Positions 9,180 through 18,265 of a stretch of DNA of 64,000 nt are shown one piece after another. The stretch comes from a candidate division KSB1 bacterium. Lineage in GTDB: Bacteria; Zhuqueibacterota; Zhuqueibacteria; Zhuqueibacterales; Zhuqueibacteraceae. Each line of letters starts with the position of its first letter. Position 1 is the stretch's first letter. The notes under the pieces are model-generated. The model had not been told where the DNA came from and made no database searches. It saw nothing but the letters and a program-made list of their open reading frames with translations. The stretch is from contig JAPDPX010000003.1 of NCBI GenBank assembly GCA_034506255.1, positions 62,001 to 126,000 on the forward strand. Reading direction: 5' to 3'. A program made the translations under genes and the position numbers.

Positions 9180-10142
9180 ATGTTCGTCTACGACCGTGTC
9201 ATTCGTCTGCGGGGCTCGCGCCTGACGTTTGATGCCCGCACCCGCAATGAGCTGGTCTGCATCTCGCATGCCCATGCCGATCACGCCCGCACACATCACC
9301 TCACCTATGCCACGCCTGCCACGGCCGCACTCATGCACGCCCGTCTGGGCAAATCGGCCATCACGCCGGTACCCTTCGGCAAAACGATGGAGATCGAGGG
9401 CTATCGCATTTCCTTTCATCCCGCCGGCCATATTCTCGGCTCGGCGCAAATTCTGGCAGAGCGTGAGGGCGAGCGCCTGCTTTACAGCGGCGATTTCAAC
9501 ACCGAGGCCAGTGCAGCGGCTGAGCGTTTGGAAATCGTGCCCGCGAGCACGCTGATCATGGAATGCACCTATGGCCATCCACGCTACCAATTCCCGCCGC
9601 GCGCGGAATTGGTGGCAAGACTGTGTGACTGGACCGCCGGCAACTTGAAAGCAGGCCGCGTGCCGGTCGTGATTGGCTACCCTTTGGGAAAATCGCAGGA
9701 AGCGATGAAAATTCTCACGGACAACGGTTTTGCGCTCTGCGTGCACGGCACCATCCTCAAGCTCGCGCGCGTCTACGAGCAGTTCGGCTACCGCTTCACA
9801 CGGGTCGAGCCCTTGCGCCGCACCTCTGACCTGGCCGGCAAGGTGTTGATTCTGCCGCGACGGGCGGAGTTGACCAGGCTGATTACCCGCATTCCGAACA
9901 AGCGCACGCTGTTCCTCTCAGGCTGGGCGGTGCATGAAAGTTTCAAATATCGCTGCGGGGTGGATGAAGCCCTGCCGCTCTCCGATCACGCGGATTTCAA
10001 GGGACTGCTGGAGTTTGTCCGGCGGGTCAATCCCGCCAAAATTTTCGTGACCCACGGCCCCGCGGATTTTGCCGTACATTTGCGGCAACTGGGCTACGAT
10101 GCCCGGCCGCTGCGCGCCAACCCCCAGGGCGAGTTGTTTTGA
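9180..10142 (+). CDS. MBL-fold exonuclease-like / RNA-processing nuclease-like protein
   Basis: A 320-residue metallo-beta-lactamase fold hydrolase. Metal ligands are visible: H30-x-H32-x-D34-H35 (motif II), H84 in P-A-G-H-I-L-G-S, D105 in Y-S-G-D-F-N, and the C-terminal L-S-D-H-A-D-F (about 275-281) and V-T-H-G-P-A (about 300). The A-G-H-x-x-G-S-A and S-D-H-A-D motifs place it with the mRNA-end-processing/ligase-associated exonuclease branch rather than glyoxalase or beta-lactamase branches. The usual LigD partner is not next door. Substrate (DNA or RNA) is undecided. It ends 39 bp from a convergent gene. Confidence 0.82.
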   Translation: MFVYDRVIRLRGSRLTFDARTRNELVCISHAHADHARTHHLTYATPATAALMHARLGKSAITPVPFGKTMEIEGYRISFHPAGHILGSAQILAEREGERLLYSGDFNTEASAAAERLEIVPASTLIMECTYGHPRYQFPPRAELVARLCDWTAGNLKAGRVPVVIGYPLGKSQEAMKILTDNGFALCVHGTILKLARVYEQFGYRFTRVEPLRRTSDLAGKVLILPRRAELTRLITRIPNKRTLFLSGWAVHESFKYRCGVDEALPLSDHADFKGLLEFVRRVNPAKIFVTHGPADFAVHLRQLGYDARPLRANPQGELF

Positions 10143-10180
10143 TCCTGCGGCATCCGGCACGGCGCATTCCCCGCGCACCC

Positions 10181-10561
10181 TCATTCTGAGCCGGTGTTGC
10201 GCATTAACACCAGAATGGCGCCCTGCGGCACCACCAGATAATTTTTATCATCGATCTTGATTTCGACCGCGGCTTTGCGCAGGAAAATGGCATAATCACC
10301 CTCGCGCGCCTGCATCGGCAGATGGCGCGATTCCCGGCGGGCCGGCTTCCAGGGCTCGCTGTCGACCTCGCCAAAATCCGGCAGCGGTGTGCCCGGCCCG
10401 GTGGCCACGATCCTGCCGCCCTGAACCGATTCCCGTTCCACCGCCCATTTGGGCAAATACAACCCGACCTCGGTGCGCTCCTCCCCCTCATCCGGTTCGA
10501 TGAGAACACGATCCCCCACCACCAGCAGACGCGTGCGTTTTCCCGTTTTTGCTCGTCTCAT
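10181..10561 (-). CDS. GroES-like (Cpn10 fold) co-chaperonin-related protein
   Basis: A 126-residue protein with a Cpn10-type beta-barrel: L-L-V-V-G-D-R-V-L-I-E-P-D-E-G-E at residues 11-26, a T-E-V-G-L-Y-L-P mobile-loop-like segment, then G-R-I-V-A-T-G-P-G and E-G-D-Y-A-I-F, ending with G-A-I-L-V-L-M. It is longer than canonical GroES (about 95 residues), with a basic N-terminal extension and an expanded segment after the G-P-G turn (P-D-F-G-E-V-D-S-E-P-W). No groEL is adjacent, so it is probably a divergent paralogue rather than the housekeeping GroES. Whether it works with a chaperonin is unknown. Confidence 0.78.
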   Translation of the reverse strand: MRRAKTGKRTRLLVVGDRVLIEPDEGEERTEVGLYLPKWAVERESVQGGRIVATGPGTPLPDFGEVDSEPWKPARRESRHLPMQAREGDYAIFLRKAAVEIKIDDKNYLVVPQGAILVLMRNTGSE

Positions 10562-10621
10562 GGCCAGTCAGTGATCATGTGTCAAACCGCACCCTGCCAG
10601 TCCCGCGCGGCCGGCGTTGGT

Positions 10622-11476
10622 TCAGCCGATTTGTTTGATAATGGCATGCAACAATTTCTGAAATGTCGTGCTGATGCGGTTGGCCACCTCGGTGACCTCG
10701 GCATGATCGAGCTTCTGGCTCGTCAAGCCGGTGCACAGATTGGTGATGCAGGAAATCCCCAGCACTTCGAGCCGGCGCGCAACCGCCACCAGCACCTCCG
10801 GTACGGTCGACATGGTGGCGGCATCGGCGCCCAGGCGTTGCGCCATCCTCACTTCCGCTGCTGTCTCATAGCTCGGCCCCTTCGACGCAAACAGCACGCC
10901 GCGGCGCAGGGGAATGCCGAGCTGGCGTGCCGCCTCCAGTGCCACGCCTTGCAGGCCGGGATCGTAGGGTGCGTGCATGTCCGGCCAGCGTTCGCCCCAT
11001 TCCCTGCGATGCTGCCCGCGCAGCGGATTGGTGAACATGAAATTGATGTGATCATCGATCAGCATCAGATCGCCGGGTCGGAACAGCGGGTTGAGGCCAC
11101 CGGCGGCATTGGTGACGATCAGGCGTTTCACGCCCAGCTCTGCCATCAAATGCACCGGGAAACCCACCACGGAGGCGGGATAACCCTCATATGTGTGCAC
11201 CCGGCCCTGCAGGGCCAGCAGCCTCTTGCCGCCCACCCTGCCGATAATCCAGCAGCCGGCATGACCGGCGACGGTCGAGCGCGGATATTCCGGAATTTGG
11301 GCGGTGGGCAGAATCTCGGTGTCTTGCATGCTGTCGGCAAAGCTTCCCAGGCCGGAACCCAAAATGATGGCCAGTCGGGGAAGGCTGGCAAAACGCTGTT
11401 GCACGAAAGCTTTGGCGGTGGCCAGGCGCTCCGCGTCGAGCAGAGGCGGCGCCATTTCGGTTTGCATGGGAGTCAT
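10622..11476 (-). CDS. Purine nucleoside phosphorylase (trimeric type)
   Basis: A 284-residue enzyme that phosphorolyses purine nucleosides to base plus (deoxy)ribose-1-phosphate. Motifs: I-I-L-G-S-G-L-G-S-F phosphate loop near residue 40, V-A-G-H-A-G near 65, G-R-V-H-x-Y-E-G-Y near 90, T-N-A-A-G-G-L-N near 122, and A-T-M-S-T-V-P-E-V near 210 with the conserved base-site loop. The start at 11476 gives the family's usual length; a longer open frame extends upstream but has no homologous character. It lies in a same-strand run with thymidine kinase, uridine kinase and cytidine deaminase, forming a nucleoside salvage group. Confidence 0.94.
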   Translation of the reverse strand: MTPMQTEMAPPLLDAERLATAKAFVQQRFASLPRLAIILGSGLGSFADSMQDTEILPTAQIPEYPRSTVAGHAGCWIIGRVGGKRLLALQGRVHTYEGYPASVVGFPVHLMAELGVKRLIVTNAAGGLNPLFRPGDLMLIDDHINFMFTNPLRGQHRREWGERWPDMHAPYDPGLQGVALEAARQLGIPLRRGVLFASKGPSYETAAEVRMAQRLGADAATMSTVPEVLVAVARRLEVLGISCITNLCTGLTSQKLDHAEVTEVANRISTTFQKLLHAIIKQIG

Positions 11477-11577
11477 GGCAGGCACATTATTTCCCGACCC
11501 CGCGAGACGACGGCGGGGCGGAATTGGGTTGTCCCAGTCGGTTTGCGAAAGCGGTGAATACCTGCGGTTCGCGCGGG

Positions 11578-12135
11578 TCAGCTCTCGGGCGGCACGAAGC
11601 ATTTGCGGCAGCGGGCCTCGTAGATTTGCGTGGCACCCACCACCACGCGCTCGCGTGCCGCGGTGAGGCGCTGCGTGTAGCTGGCCGGTTCGCCGCATTG
11701 CATGCAGATGGCCTGCGTTTTGGTGACCTGCTCGGCGATGGCCATGAGTTGCGGCATGGGCTCGAAAGGCACACCGCGGTAATCCATGTCCAGCCCGGCG
11801 ACGATGACGCGCACACCGCGCTGCGCCAGCAGGTTGCAGACCTGCACCAGGCTGGCGTCGAAAAACTGGCCCTCGTCGATGCCGATGACCTGGGCATCGC
11901 CGGCATTGGCGAGAATTTCCTGCGCGTTTTTCACCGGCAGCGAGCGCAGTTTTTGTTCATTGTGCGACACGATGTGATCACTGGCGTAGCGATCGTCGAT
12001 CACGGGTTTGAAAATCATCACACGCTGCTTGGCGATTTGTGCCCGGCGCAGCCGGCGGATCAGTTCCTCGGTTTTGCCGCTGAACATTCCGCCGCATATC
12101 ACTTCGATCGAACCCATTTCAGAGTGTGCAGGCAT
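11578..12135 (-). CDS. tdk: Thymidine kinase (type II)
   Basis: A 185-residue cytosolic thymidine kinase that phosphorylates thymidine/deoxyuridine with ATP. Walker [12 protein letters not shown] is at about residues 14-24, the D-E-G-Q-F-F Walker-B/catalytic segment near 88-93, and the zinc-binding cysteines are present as C-x-x-C near 142-145 and C-R-K-C close to the C terminus. This is the typical type II arrangement. The start at 12135 puts the first beta-strand at the normal distance from the N terminus. It is part of the minus-strand salvage group, about 100 bp upstream of the purine nucleoside phosphorylase. Confidence 0.95.
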   Translation of the reverse strand: MPAHSEMGSIEVICGGMFSGKTEELIRRLRRAQIAKQRVMIFKPVIDDRYASDHIVSHNEQKLRSLPVKNAQEILANAGDAQVIGIDEGQFFDASLVQVCNLLAQRGVRVIVAGLDMDYRGVPFEPMPQLMAIAEQVTKTQAICMQCGEPASYTQRLTAARERVVVGATQIYEARCRKCFVPPES

Positions 12136-12244
12136 GAGATCGTAAATTCCGCTTTGCGATGAAGGCAGGAATACTCTCGTGGCCGCCCGTCTGCGCACGG
12201 GGTCGCTGGCGGTCCGCCCTCCGGCCGTGAAACGGCGGCGCCGC

Positions 12245-12889
12245 TTATGATTGCCTCTCCTTCAACAGCGCGGCGATCTTGGTGCGCAGCAGATCGATGG
12301 CCACCAGGTTGTAACCACCCTCCGGTATGATGAGATCGGCGTAGCGTTTGCTCGGCTCGACAAACTGCAAATGCATGGGCCGCACGCTTTTTTCATACTG
12401 CTCAATCACCGACTGCACCGTGCGGCCGCGTTCGGTGGTGTCGCGCTTCAGCCGGCGGATGAAGCGCAGGTCGGCATCGGTATCCACGTAGACTTTGATG
12501 TCCATCAGCTCGCGCAGCTCGGGGTTGTCGAGTATGAGAATGCCCTCGAGCACGATGACGTCATGCGGGCCGGTGCGCCGGGTTTCCGGCCGGCGCGTGT
12601 GCGTGGTGAAATCATAGATCGGGATGTCGACGGAATGGCCGCTCAACAGCTCCTTGATGTGGCGGACCAGCAGCTCGGTGTCGATCGACGAGGGATGGTC
12701 GAAATTGTAGGTGGCGCGCTCCTCGAGGGACAGATGGTTGAGATTGCGGTAGTAGGAATCCTGCTCGATGATGACGACGCGATCACTGCCGAGCTGGCCA
12801 ACGATTTTCTGCGTGACCATGGTCTTGCCGGAGCCGGAGCCGCCGGCAATGCCGATCAAGATGCCTCGTTTTGTCCAATTCTTATGCAT
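12245..12889 (-). CDS. udk: Uridine kinase
   Basis: A 214-residue P-loop kinase converting uridine/cytidine to UMP/CMP. The phosphate-binding loop [11 protein letters not shown] lies near residues 12-22, D-S-Y-Y-R-N near 44, N-F-D-H-P-S near 61, Y-D-F-x-T-H-x-R near 86 and V-L-E-G-I-L near 105. All are standard for Udk. The start at 12889 overlaps the end of the cytidine deaminase gene by 8 bp, implying translational coupling. Together the two genes deaminate cytidine and trap uridine as UMP. Length equals that of bacterial Udk (about 210). Confidence 0.96.
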   Translation of the reverse strand: MHKNWTKRGILIGIAGGSGSGKTMVTQKIVGQLGSDRVVIIEQDSYYRNLNHLSLEERATYNFDHPSSIDTELLVRHIKELLSGHSVDIPIYDFTTHTRRPETRRTGPHDVIVLEGILILDNPELRELMDIKVYVDTDADLRFIRRLKRDTTERGRTVQSVIEQYEKSVRPMHLQFVEPSKRYADLIIPEGGYNLVAIDLLRTKIAALLKERQS

Positions 12890-13286
12890 GGTTGAACATG
12901 TGCTCGTCAAAAGCCTCGGGCAGCAGGTCTTTCAGTTTGAACCGGCGCGTTGCGCCGGCACGGTTGACCAAAATGACCTCGAGATCGCGGCCGTAATCCC
13001 ACAGCACTTGCCGGCACGCCCCGCAGGGTGTGGTGAAATCCTCGGTGTCAGCCGCCACCGCCACACAGCAGAAGTCCCGTTCGCCTTCCGAAAGGGCCTT
13101 GAAGAGCGCCACCCGTTCCGCGCAGCAGGTCAGGCCGTACGAGCTCGACTCGATGTTGCAGCCGTCATAGATGCGCCCGCTGCGCGTGGCAATGGCGGCG
13201 CCCACGTGGAACTTAGAATAGGGCGCCAGTGCCCTGGCTTTGGCGCGCACGGCCGCCGCGAGCAATTCCTGGACGTCTGCGTTCAT
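12882..13286 (-). CDS. cdd: Cytidine deaminase
   Basis: A 134-residue small homotetrameric-type cytidine deaminase. The C-A-E motif (T-C-C-A-E-R-V-A-L) at about 52-60 supplies the proton-shuttling Glu, and P-C-G-A-C-R-Q-V-L at about 86-94 supplies the two further zinc cysteines. P-Y-S-K-F-x-V-G-A-A and N-I-E-S-S-S-Y are substrate-binding segments. The ATG at 13286 follows a GAGGA ribosome-binding site; an open frame upstream of it runs into the ssb terminator. Its 3' end overlaps uridine kinase by 8 bp, so the pair is co-translated. Confidence 0.96.
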   Translation of the reverse strand: MNADVQELLAAAVRAKARALAPYSKFHVGAAIATRSGRIYDGCNIESSSYGLTCCAERVALFKALSEGERDFCCVAVAADTEDFTTPCGACRQVLWDYGRDLEVILVNRAGATRRFKLKDLLPEAFDEHMFNHA

Positions 13287-13322
13287 GCCCTGTCCTCGTT
13301 CCGGTCCCGCGTTTGTTCGGCG

Positions 13323-13354
13323 AAAAAAAATCCGAGCCCAAGCGGACCCGGATT
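13323..13354 (-). terminator. Rho-independent terminator of ssb
   Basis: On the minus strand a near-continuous 12-bp stem starting AATCCG and ending CGGATT is followed by a run of T residues. It sits 48-80 bp after the ssb stop codon and just ahead of the cytidine deaminase start, separating ssb from the salvage genes. Confidence 0.85.
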
Positions 13355-13402
13355 CAAAATTTTCAAACAAAATTGGCACGGCGCATTGGCGGTCTCCGGC
13401 CT

Positions 13403-13840
13403 TCAGAATGGCAGATCTTCCGCGGGCTCCGCGGCCGCGGGCGGCACATAGTCATCACCGGGGGGTGGAATTTCGGGGCCGCCGCCCGCCTCGGCCCCAT
13501 CGCCTTTACGGCCGAGAAACTGCACATTGAGCGCGACCACCTCGGTGATGTAACGTTTCTGGCCCTTGTCATCATCCCAGGAGCGGGTCCGCAGCCGGCC
13601 CTCGACATAGACCAGTTGCCCCTTCTTGAGATACTCGCCCATGACCTCCGCGGTCCGGCCAAACGTCACGATGCGATGCCATTCCGTGCGGTCCTGCTGC
13701 TTCCCGTCCTTGTCTTTGTAGCTGTCGTTGGTGGCAACACTGAAGGTCGCCACGGCCAGGCCGCCCGGGGTATATTTGATTTCAGGATCGCGGCCGGCAT
13801 GGCCGATCAACATCACCTTGTTGAGTCCACGAGATGCCAT
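13403..13840 (-). CDS. ssb: Single-stranded DNA-binding protein
   Basis: A 145-residue SSB. The OB-fold occupies residues 1-110 with the signatures [33 protein letters not shown]-x-F-G-R and [10 protein letters not shown]. The C-terminal tail is Pro/Ala-rich and ends in D-L-P-F, the acidic tip that recruits partner proteins to single-stranded DNA. It has its own promoter candidate upstream and a strong terminator downstream, so it is probably transcribed alone. Confidence 0.96.
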   Translation of the reverse strand: MASRGLNKVMLIGHAGRDPEIKYTPGGLAVATFSVATNDSYKDKDGKQQDRTEWHRIVTFGRTAEVMGEYLKKGQLVYVEGRLRTRSWDDDKGQKRYITEVVALNVQFLGRKGDGAEAGGGPEIPPPGDDYVPPAAAEPAEDLPF

Positions 13841-14005
13841 GCGCTCCCCCTTTCGGGTTTGATGGTCTCAGGTGCCGCCCAGGGCCTGTGCGAGGGGCTG
13901 ACACCTGCTGGGCAGACGGCGCGATTGGGGCTGGTCGTGACCGTGAGACGGCGTCGTCGTCAAGGAGCGTTGGAGTGAATCGCGCGCGTATGTGAATTGT
14001 GACCA

Positions 14006-14034
14006 AGAGTAGAAAATTTTTTTCCTCTTGTCAA
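14006..14034 (-). promoter_or_regulatory. Sigma-70-type promoter candidate for ssb
   Basis: On the minus strand a perfect TTGACA is followed after exactly 17 bases by TACTCT. It lies 166 bp before the ssb start and just past the end of the fructose-bisphosphatase gene. The spacer is A/T-rich. Confidence 0.55.
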
Positions 14035-14042
14035 GCAGTTTG

Positions 14043-15053
14043 TCAGACGGTGCGTTTGCCCTGCAGGAATTCCTCCGCCTCCTGCACGTCCTCCGCCGCG
14101 CCGATGATCAGCGGCGTGCGCTGGTGCAATTCCGTCGGCGTGATGGTCAGGATGCTCTGCTGCCCGTTGCTCGCCGCACCGCCCGCCTGGGTGGCCAGCA
14201 GCGCCAGCGGATTGGCTTCATAAAGCAGCCGCAGCTTGCCGTTGGGATTCTTGGAGTCCGCCGGATAGAGAAAAATCCCGCCATAGAGCAGATTGCGGTG
14301 AAAATCCGACACCAGCGAGCCGATGTAACGCGAGGAATAGGGCCGGCCGGTGGCCTTGTCGCTCTGCTTGAGGTATTGTATGTAGTTGCGCATGCCCTCG
14401 CTCCAGCGGCCGCTGTTGCCCTCATTGGTGCTGTAAATCTGGCCGCGCCGCGGCGTCTTGATGTTTTCGTGCGAGAGCAGAAATTCCCCCACCGTGGGAT
14501 CCAGCGTGAAGCCGTGCACCCCCTGGCCCGCGGTGTAGACCAGCAGGGTGGAAGAGCCATAGAGAATGTAGCCGGCGCCCACCTGCTTGATTCCGGGTTG
14601 CAGGGCATCCGCCAGCGTGCCACGCTCGCCCGGGCTGATCTTGCGCAGAATCGAGAAGATGGTGCCGATGCTGACGTTCGCATCGATGTTGGAGGAACCA
14701 TCGAGCGGATCGTAAAGCAGCACGTAATGACCGCATTTGAATTCCGCGGGGATGGGAATCAGCTCATCGCGCTCCTCGCTCGCCATGCAGCACAGGCGGC
14801 CGGTGTGATCGAGCGCGCGAAAGATGACGTCATCGGCAAACTCGTCGAGCTTGCGCACCAGTTCGCCCTGCACGTTGGTGGCGCCGGTGTAGCCCAGAAT
14901 GTCGATCAAGCCGGCGCGCCGCACCTCGCGCGAGATGATCTTGGCGGCAAACGCCAAATCGTACAGCAGGGCGGAAAACTCCCCCGTGGCCTGGGGAAAG
15001 GATTTCTGCTGCTCGATGATGTGCCGCTCGATTGTCATGAGTTTTTTGACCAT
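14043..15053 (-). CDS. fbp: Fructose-1,6-bisphosphatase, class I
   Basis: A 336-residue gluconeogenic phosphatase converting fructose-1,6-bisphosphate to fructose-6-phosphate. The metal/phosphate motif [10 protein letters not shown] sits near residues 117-126, preceded by A-S-E-E, and the Y-x-G-S...[13 protein letters not shown] segment is in the C-terminal third, all typical of class I. The start at 15053 is chosen for the GAGGAG ribosome-binding site eight bases upstream; the same frame is open for another 21 codons without support. Its coding strand faces away from the DinG-like gene. Confidence 0.95.
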   Translation of the reverse strand: MVKKLMTIERHIIEQQKSFPQATGEFSALLYDLAFAAKIISREVRRAGLIDILGYTGATNVQGELVRKLDEFADDVIFRALDHTGRLCCMASEERDELIPIPAEFKCGHYVLLYDPLDGSSNIDANVSIGTIFSILRKISPGERGTLADALQPGIKQVGAGYILYGSSTLLVYTAGQGVHGFTLDPTVGEFLLSHENIKTPRRGQIYSTNEGNSGRWSEGMRNYIQYLKQSDKATGRPYSSRYIGSLVSDFHRNLLYGGIFLYPADSKNPNGKLRLLYEANPLALLATQAGGAASNGQQSILTITPTELHQRTPLIIGAAEDVQEAEEFLQGKRTV

Positions 15054-15406
15054 GGCTTGCTCCTCGGAGATGGGGTGGTGGTGGCCCGCTGCTGCCTGCA
15101 GGTGGGAAGGCAGCACGTTCGGCGGATTTTTCGCAAGAAGCTTCGCGCACTTGAATGCGGCGCAATTTAGCCGCGCACCGCTGAAAAGTCAAGCAGGATA
15201 TTGTGCGTCGCGTAACGAAAGGGCGAAGTCCGACCTGGGCAGCGGATTTGGCGAAATTCGAAAACTCGCCGCGCCCAAGTCGGACTGCACTCATGTTCAT
15301 GTTTGTTTTTCTTTTTCAAACAAAATTGATTTATATTCTGCCTCGTTCCGAAGCCGCTTCGCACGGCACGCTGGCAGCCAACTTCAAACCGCAACCGATT
15401 GCCGCC

Positions 15407-17947
15407 ATGTCCAAGTCCGTCATGAAACTGCAAGACTATCTCGCCGAGGAGGCCGTGTTTTACATGCGGCATCACATCCAGCAGGCCGGCGGCAATGAGG
15501 TCTTCTTTGTCGGCAAAGCCAACTCCAACGGCCTGGTGGAAAGCGTGCAGGTGGTGGCGCGCGGCAACCAAACAATGGTGCCGGCCATCGTTCACCTGGT
15601 GCATGCCGGCGACGTCGTCATTCACAATCACCCCTCCGGTGTGCTGCACCCCTCCCACCCGGATGCCAGCCTGGCCTCGGAACTGGGCAATGAGGCGGTG
15701 GGATTTTACATTGTCAACAACCAGGTCACCGAGATTTACGTTGTCGTTGAGCCGCAGAAGCAAAAGCAATTCGTGCGCCTGGAAGTGGCGCGCTTGCAGG
15801 CGTTCCTCGGCCCCGCCGGCCCGCTGGCACAGCGGCTGGACAATTTTGAATCCCGCCCGCCGCAGCAGCAAATGCTCGCACAGGTGGCGGAGGCTTTCAA
15901 CGACAACAAGGTCGCGGTGATCGAAGCCGGAACCGGCATCGGCAAGAGCCTGGCTTACCTCGTGCCCGCCATCGCATGGAGTGTGCGCAATCGCGAGCGC
16001 ACGGTGATCGCCACCGGTACCATCAATCTGCAGGAGCAGCTCGTCAACAAGGACATTCCGCTGTTGCAGGCGGTGATGCCGGTGAAATTTCGCGCCGAAC
16101 TGGTGAAAGGCCGCACCAACTATGCCTGCCGGCGCAAGTTGCTGGAGGTGCAGTCCCAGCCCGATCTCTTCGCCGAGGCGAATCAAAAAGCGGAGCTGCA
16201 AAGCATCCTGGACTGGGCGCGCAAAACCGCGGACGGCAGCAAGTCTGACCTCGGCTTTCTGCCCGGCGAAGCGGTGTGGGAGAAGATCCAGTCGGAGAGC
16301 GACACCACGCTGCGCGCCAAATGTCCCTACTACAATGAATGCTTCTTCTACAATGCCCGCCGCCGCGCCGCCGCCGCCGATGTGCTGATCGCCAACCATC
16401 ATTTGCTGTTCGCCGATCTCGCCGTGCGCGACGAGCATGGCGGTTCGGAAGTGGCGGTGCTGCCCAGGTATCAGCGGGTGATTCTCGATGAGGCGCATGA
16501 TCTCGAAGAAGTGGCCTCCTCCTATTTCGGCGCCGCTGCCAGTTACCATGCCCTGTTGCGCACCATTCACAAACTCTACCGCAACAAGGACGGCAGACAG
16601 ACCGGCGTTTTGCCCTTCACTCTTGCCAAGCTGCAAAAGCGCGCCGGTCTCGTGACACGCTCTTTGCTCGAGCGCTTTCGCGAGCAAATCGAGCAGGTGT
16701 GCGCGCCGGCGCTGGCAAATCTCGAGCACCAACTCGGCGCCTTGATGCAGCGTCTCTTTGCCTGGGGCGCCGGCCGCCGGCAAAACGAGTATGACGAAAT
16801 CAAGATCCGCCTCACCCCGGCGGTGGCGCGCGACCGGGAGTTTCACGAAATCATTCACAGCCGGGCGCCGCTCTTCCTCAAGGAACTGCGCGACTGCGTC
16901 GAAGCCGTGCTCAAAGTCGTGAAGCTGTGCGATCTCGCGGAAAATTATCTCGGCAGCGAAGCCGCCTCGCTGGCGGTCGACATTCAGGCGCAGGCGCACA
17001 GGCTGAACGACATGGCTGGGCAGATTGAACAGGTGCTGCTGTCGCAGGACGAGGGCCTGATTCGCTGGCTGGAAATGAAAGCCTCGCGCCACGGCAATCT
17101 CGTCCGCCTGCGCAGCGCCCCGCTCGACATCGCGCCCATCCTGCACAAAGCCGTTTTCGAAAAATTTCCCACCGTGATTCTCACCTCTGCCACGCTGGCC
17201 GTCGGTGATTCCTTCCGCTTTTTGGAGCAACGCCTGGGGTTGAACCGCCTGAGGGATTCCCGGCGCAGCACTGTGCAGCTCAGCTCGCCGTTCGACTATG
17301 CCCGCCAGGTGCTGCTCGCCATTCCCACCGACATGCCCGAGCCGAATCAGACGGGTTACAGCCGCGCCCTGCAACAAGGCCTGGTCACCGTGCTGGAGAT
17401 TTCCCGGGGCCGTGCCTTCATTCTCTTCACCTCATACGGGCTGCTCAATCAAATGTATGACGCGCTCGCCGGCGACCTGGCGGCCAGGGGCATGCTCGCG
17501 TTGAAACAGGGCACCGAAGGCCGCCACCAGTTGCTCGAGCGCTTCCGCAAACAAGTCGGCTCGGTGCTGTTCGCCACCGACAGCTTCTGGCAGGGCGTGG
17601 ACGTGCACGGCGAGGCGCTGGAGTGTGTCATCATTCCGCGGCTGCCGTTCCGGGTTCCCACCGAGCCGATCATCGAGGCGCGCGTCGAAGCCATCGACAA
17701 GAGTGGCGGCAATTCCTTCATGGAATACTCCGTGCCGCAGGCGGTGATCAAACTCAAACAGGGCTTCGGCCGGTTGATCCGGCGCAAAACCGATTTCGGC
17801 GCCATTGTGATATTCGACAATCGCATCGTGACCAAGCGCTACGGCCGGGTGTTTCTGCAATCCCTGCCGGAATGCCGCACCGTGGCAGCGCCCGCAGCGC
17901 AGGTGTTCGAGGAGATGAGGAAGTTCTACCGCGCGCAAAGAGGGTGA
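15407..17947 (+). CDS. RadC/JAB-DinG fusion: MPN-type domain joined to an XPD/DinG superfamily 2 helicase
   Basis: An 846-residue protein. Residues ~10-115 form a RadC/JAB-like metalloprotease-fold domain with a complete JAMM pattern: H73-x-H75-P-S-G, S83 and D86. Residues ~150-846 are a DinG/XPD-type 5'-3' DNA helicase: E-A-G-T-G-I-G-K-S Walker A (173-181), D-E-A-H (361-364), T-S-A-T-L motif III and the F-W-Q-G-V-D/G-R-L-I-R-R motifs. The iron-sulfur insertion keeps Cys241, Cys306 and Cys312, but the position expected for the fourth ligand is threonine (300/301). The start at 15407 begins the first conserved region; an open frame extends 68 codons upstream. A role in DNA repair is likely. 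Confidence 0.9.
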   Translation: MSKSVMKLQDYLAEEAVFYMRHHIQQAGGNEVFFVGKANSNGLVESVQVVARGNQTMVPAIVHLVHAGDVVIHNHPSGVLHPSHPDASLASELGNEAVGFYIVNNQVTEIYVVVEPQKQKQFVRLEVARLQAFLGPAGPLAQRLDNFESRPPQQQMLAQVAEAFNDNKVAVIEAGTGIGKSLAYLVPAIAWSVRNRERTVIATGTINLQEQLVNKDIPLLQAVMPVKFRAELVKGRTNYACRRKLLEVQSQPDLFAEANQKAELQSILDWARKTADGSKSDLGFLPGEAVWEKIQSESDTTLRAKCPYYNECFFYNARRRAAAADVLIANHHLLFADLAVRDEHGGSEVAVLPRYQRVILDEAHDLEEVASSYFGAAASYHALLRTIHKLYRNKDGRQTGVLPFTLAKLQKRAGLVTRSLLERFREQIEQVCAPALANLEHQLGALMQRLFAWGAGRRQNEYDEIKIRLTPAVARDREFHEIIHSRAPLFLKELRDCVEAVLKVVKLCDLAENYLGSEAASLAVDIQAQAHRLNDMAGQIEQVLLSQDEGLIRWLEMKASRHGNLVRLRSAPLDIAPILHKAVFEKFPTVILTSATLAVGDSFRFLEQRLGLNRLRDSRRSTVQLSSPFDYARQVLLAIPTDMPEPNQTGYSRALQQGLVTVLEISRGRAFILFTSYGLLNQMYDALAGDLAARGMLALKQGTEGRHQLLERFRKQVGSVLFATDSFWQGVDVHGEALECVIIPRLPFRVPTEPIIEARVEAIDKSGGNSFMEYSVPQAVIKLKQGFGRLIRRKTDFGAIVIFDNRIVTKRYGRVFLQSLPECRTVAAPAAQVFEEMRKFYRAQRG

Positions 17948-18265
17948 TACCAATCACTGTCCGGTTGGGCCGTGAGCCCAAAGCCTTTCCTGTCCCCCTG
18001 CCAGGGCTCTTCCCCAGCACGGGCACGGCAGCCAGGCGGCAGATCATTCCGGCGGCATGACCGCAAAGCAGTAAGTGCGATTGGGTTCACGATCCAAAAC
18101 TCTGCTTGCGTCTCGCGGCTGGCTTTGACATATTAACACCCGCCGTGACCGGCATCAGCAGAATCTCAGGAATGACCCCGCCGGCCAGTCTGTCCGGTGA
18201 AGCATTTTCCAGGAGGAGCGTCAACTCACTCTCATCCTTCACTCCCTGAAACGGAGGCATGGAAA
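17948..18265. other. 318-bp spacer without recognised gene
   Basis: Between the helicase and the small membrane protein I find no coding frame of convincing composition and no strong hairpin. One TTGACA occurs near 18125, but no good -10 box follows at the right distance. Confidence 0.5.

Noticed and set aside
15167..17377. A 736-codon open frame on the minus strand opposite the helicase gene
   Set aside because: It mirrors the helicase codon pattern, is rich in His/Gln/Arg as antisense frames in GC-rich DNA are, and lacks any recognisable domain. Similar antisense frames opposite the GH57 (45560-48310), SusC (51175-53721) and RND (5996-7597) genes were rejected for the same reason.
18125..18153. 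Promoter with TTGACA before the small membrane protein
   Set aside because: No acceptable -10 box occurs 16-18 bases downstream.
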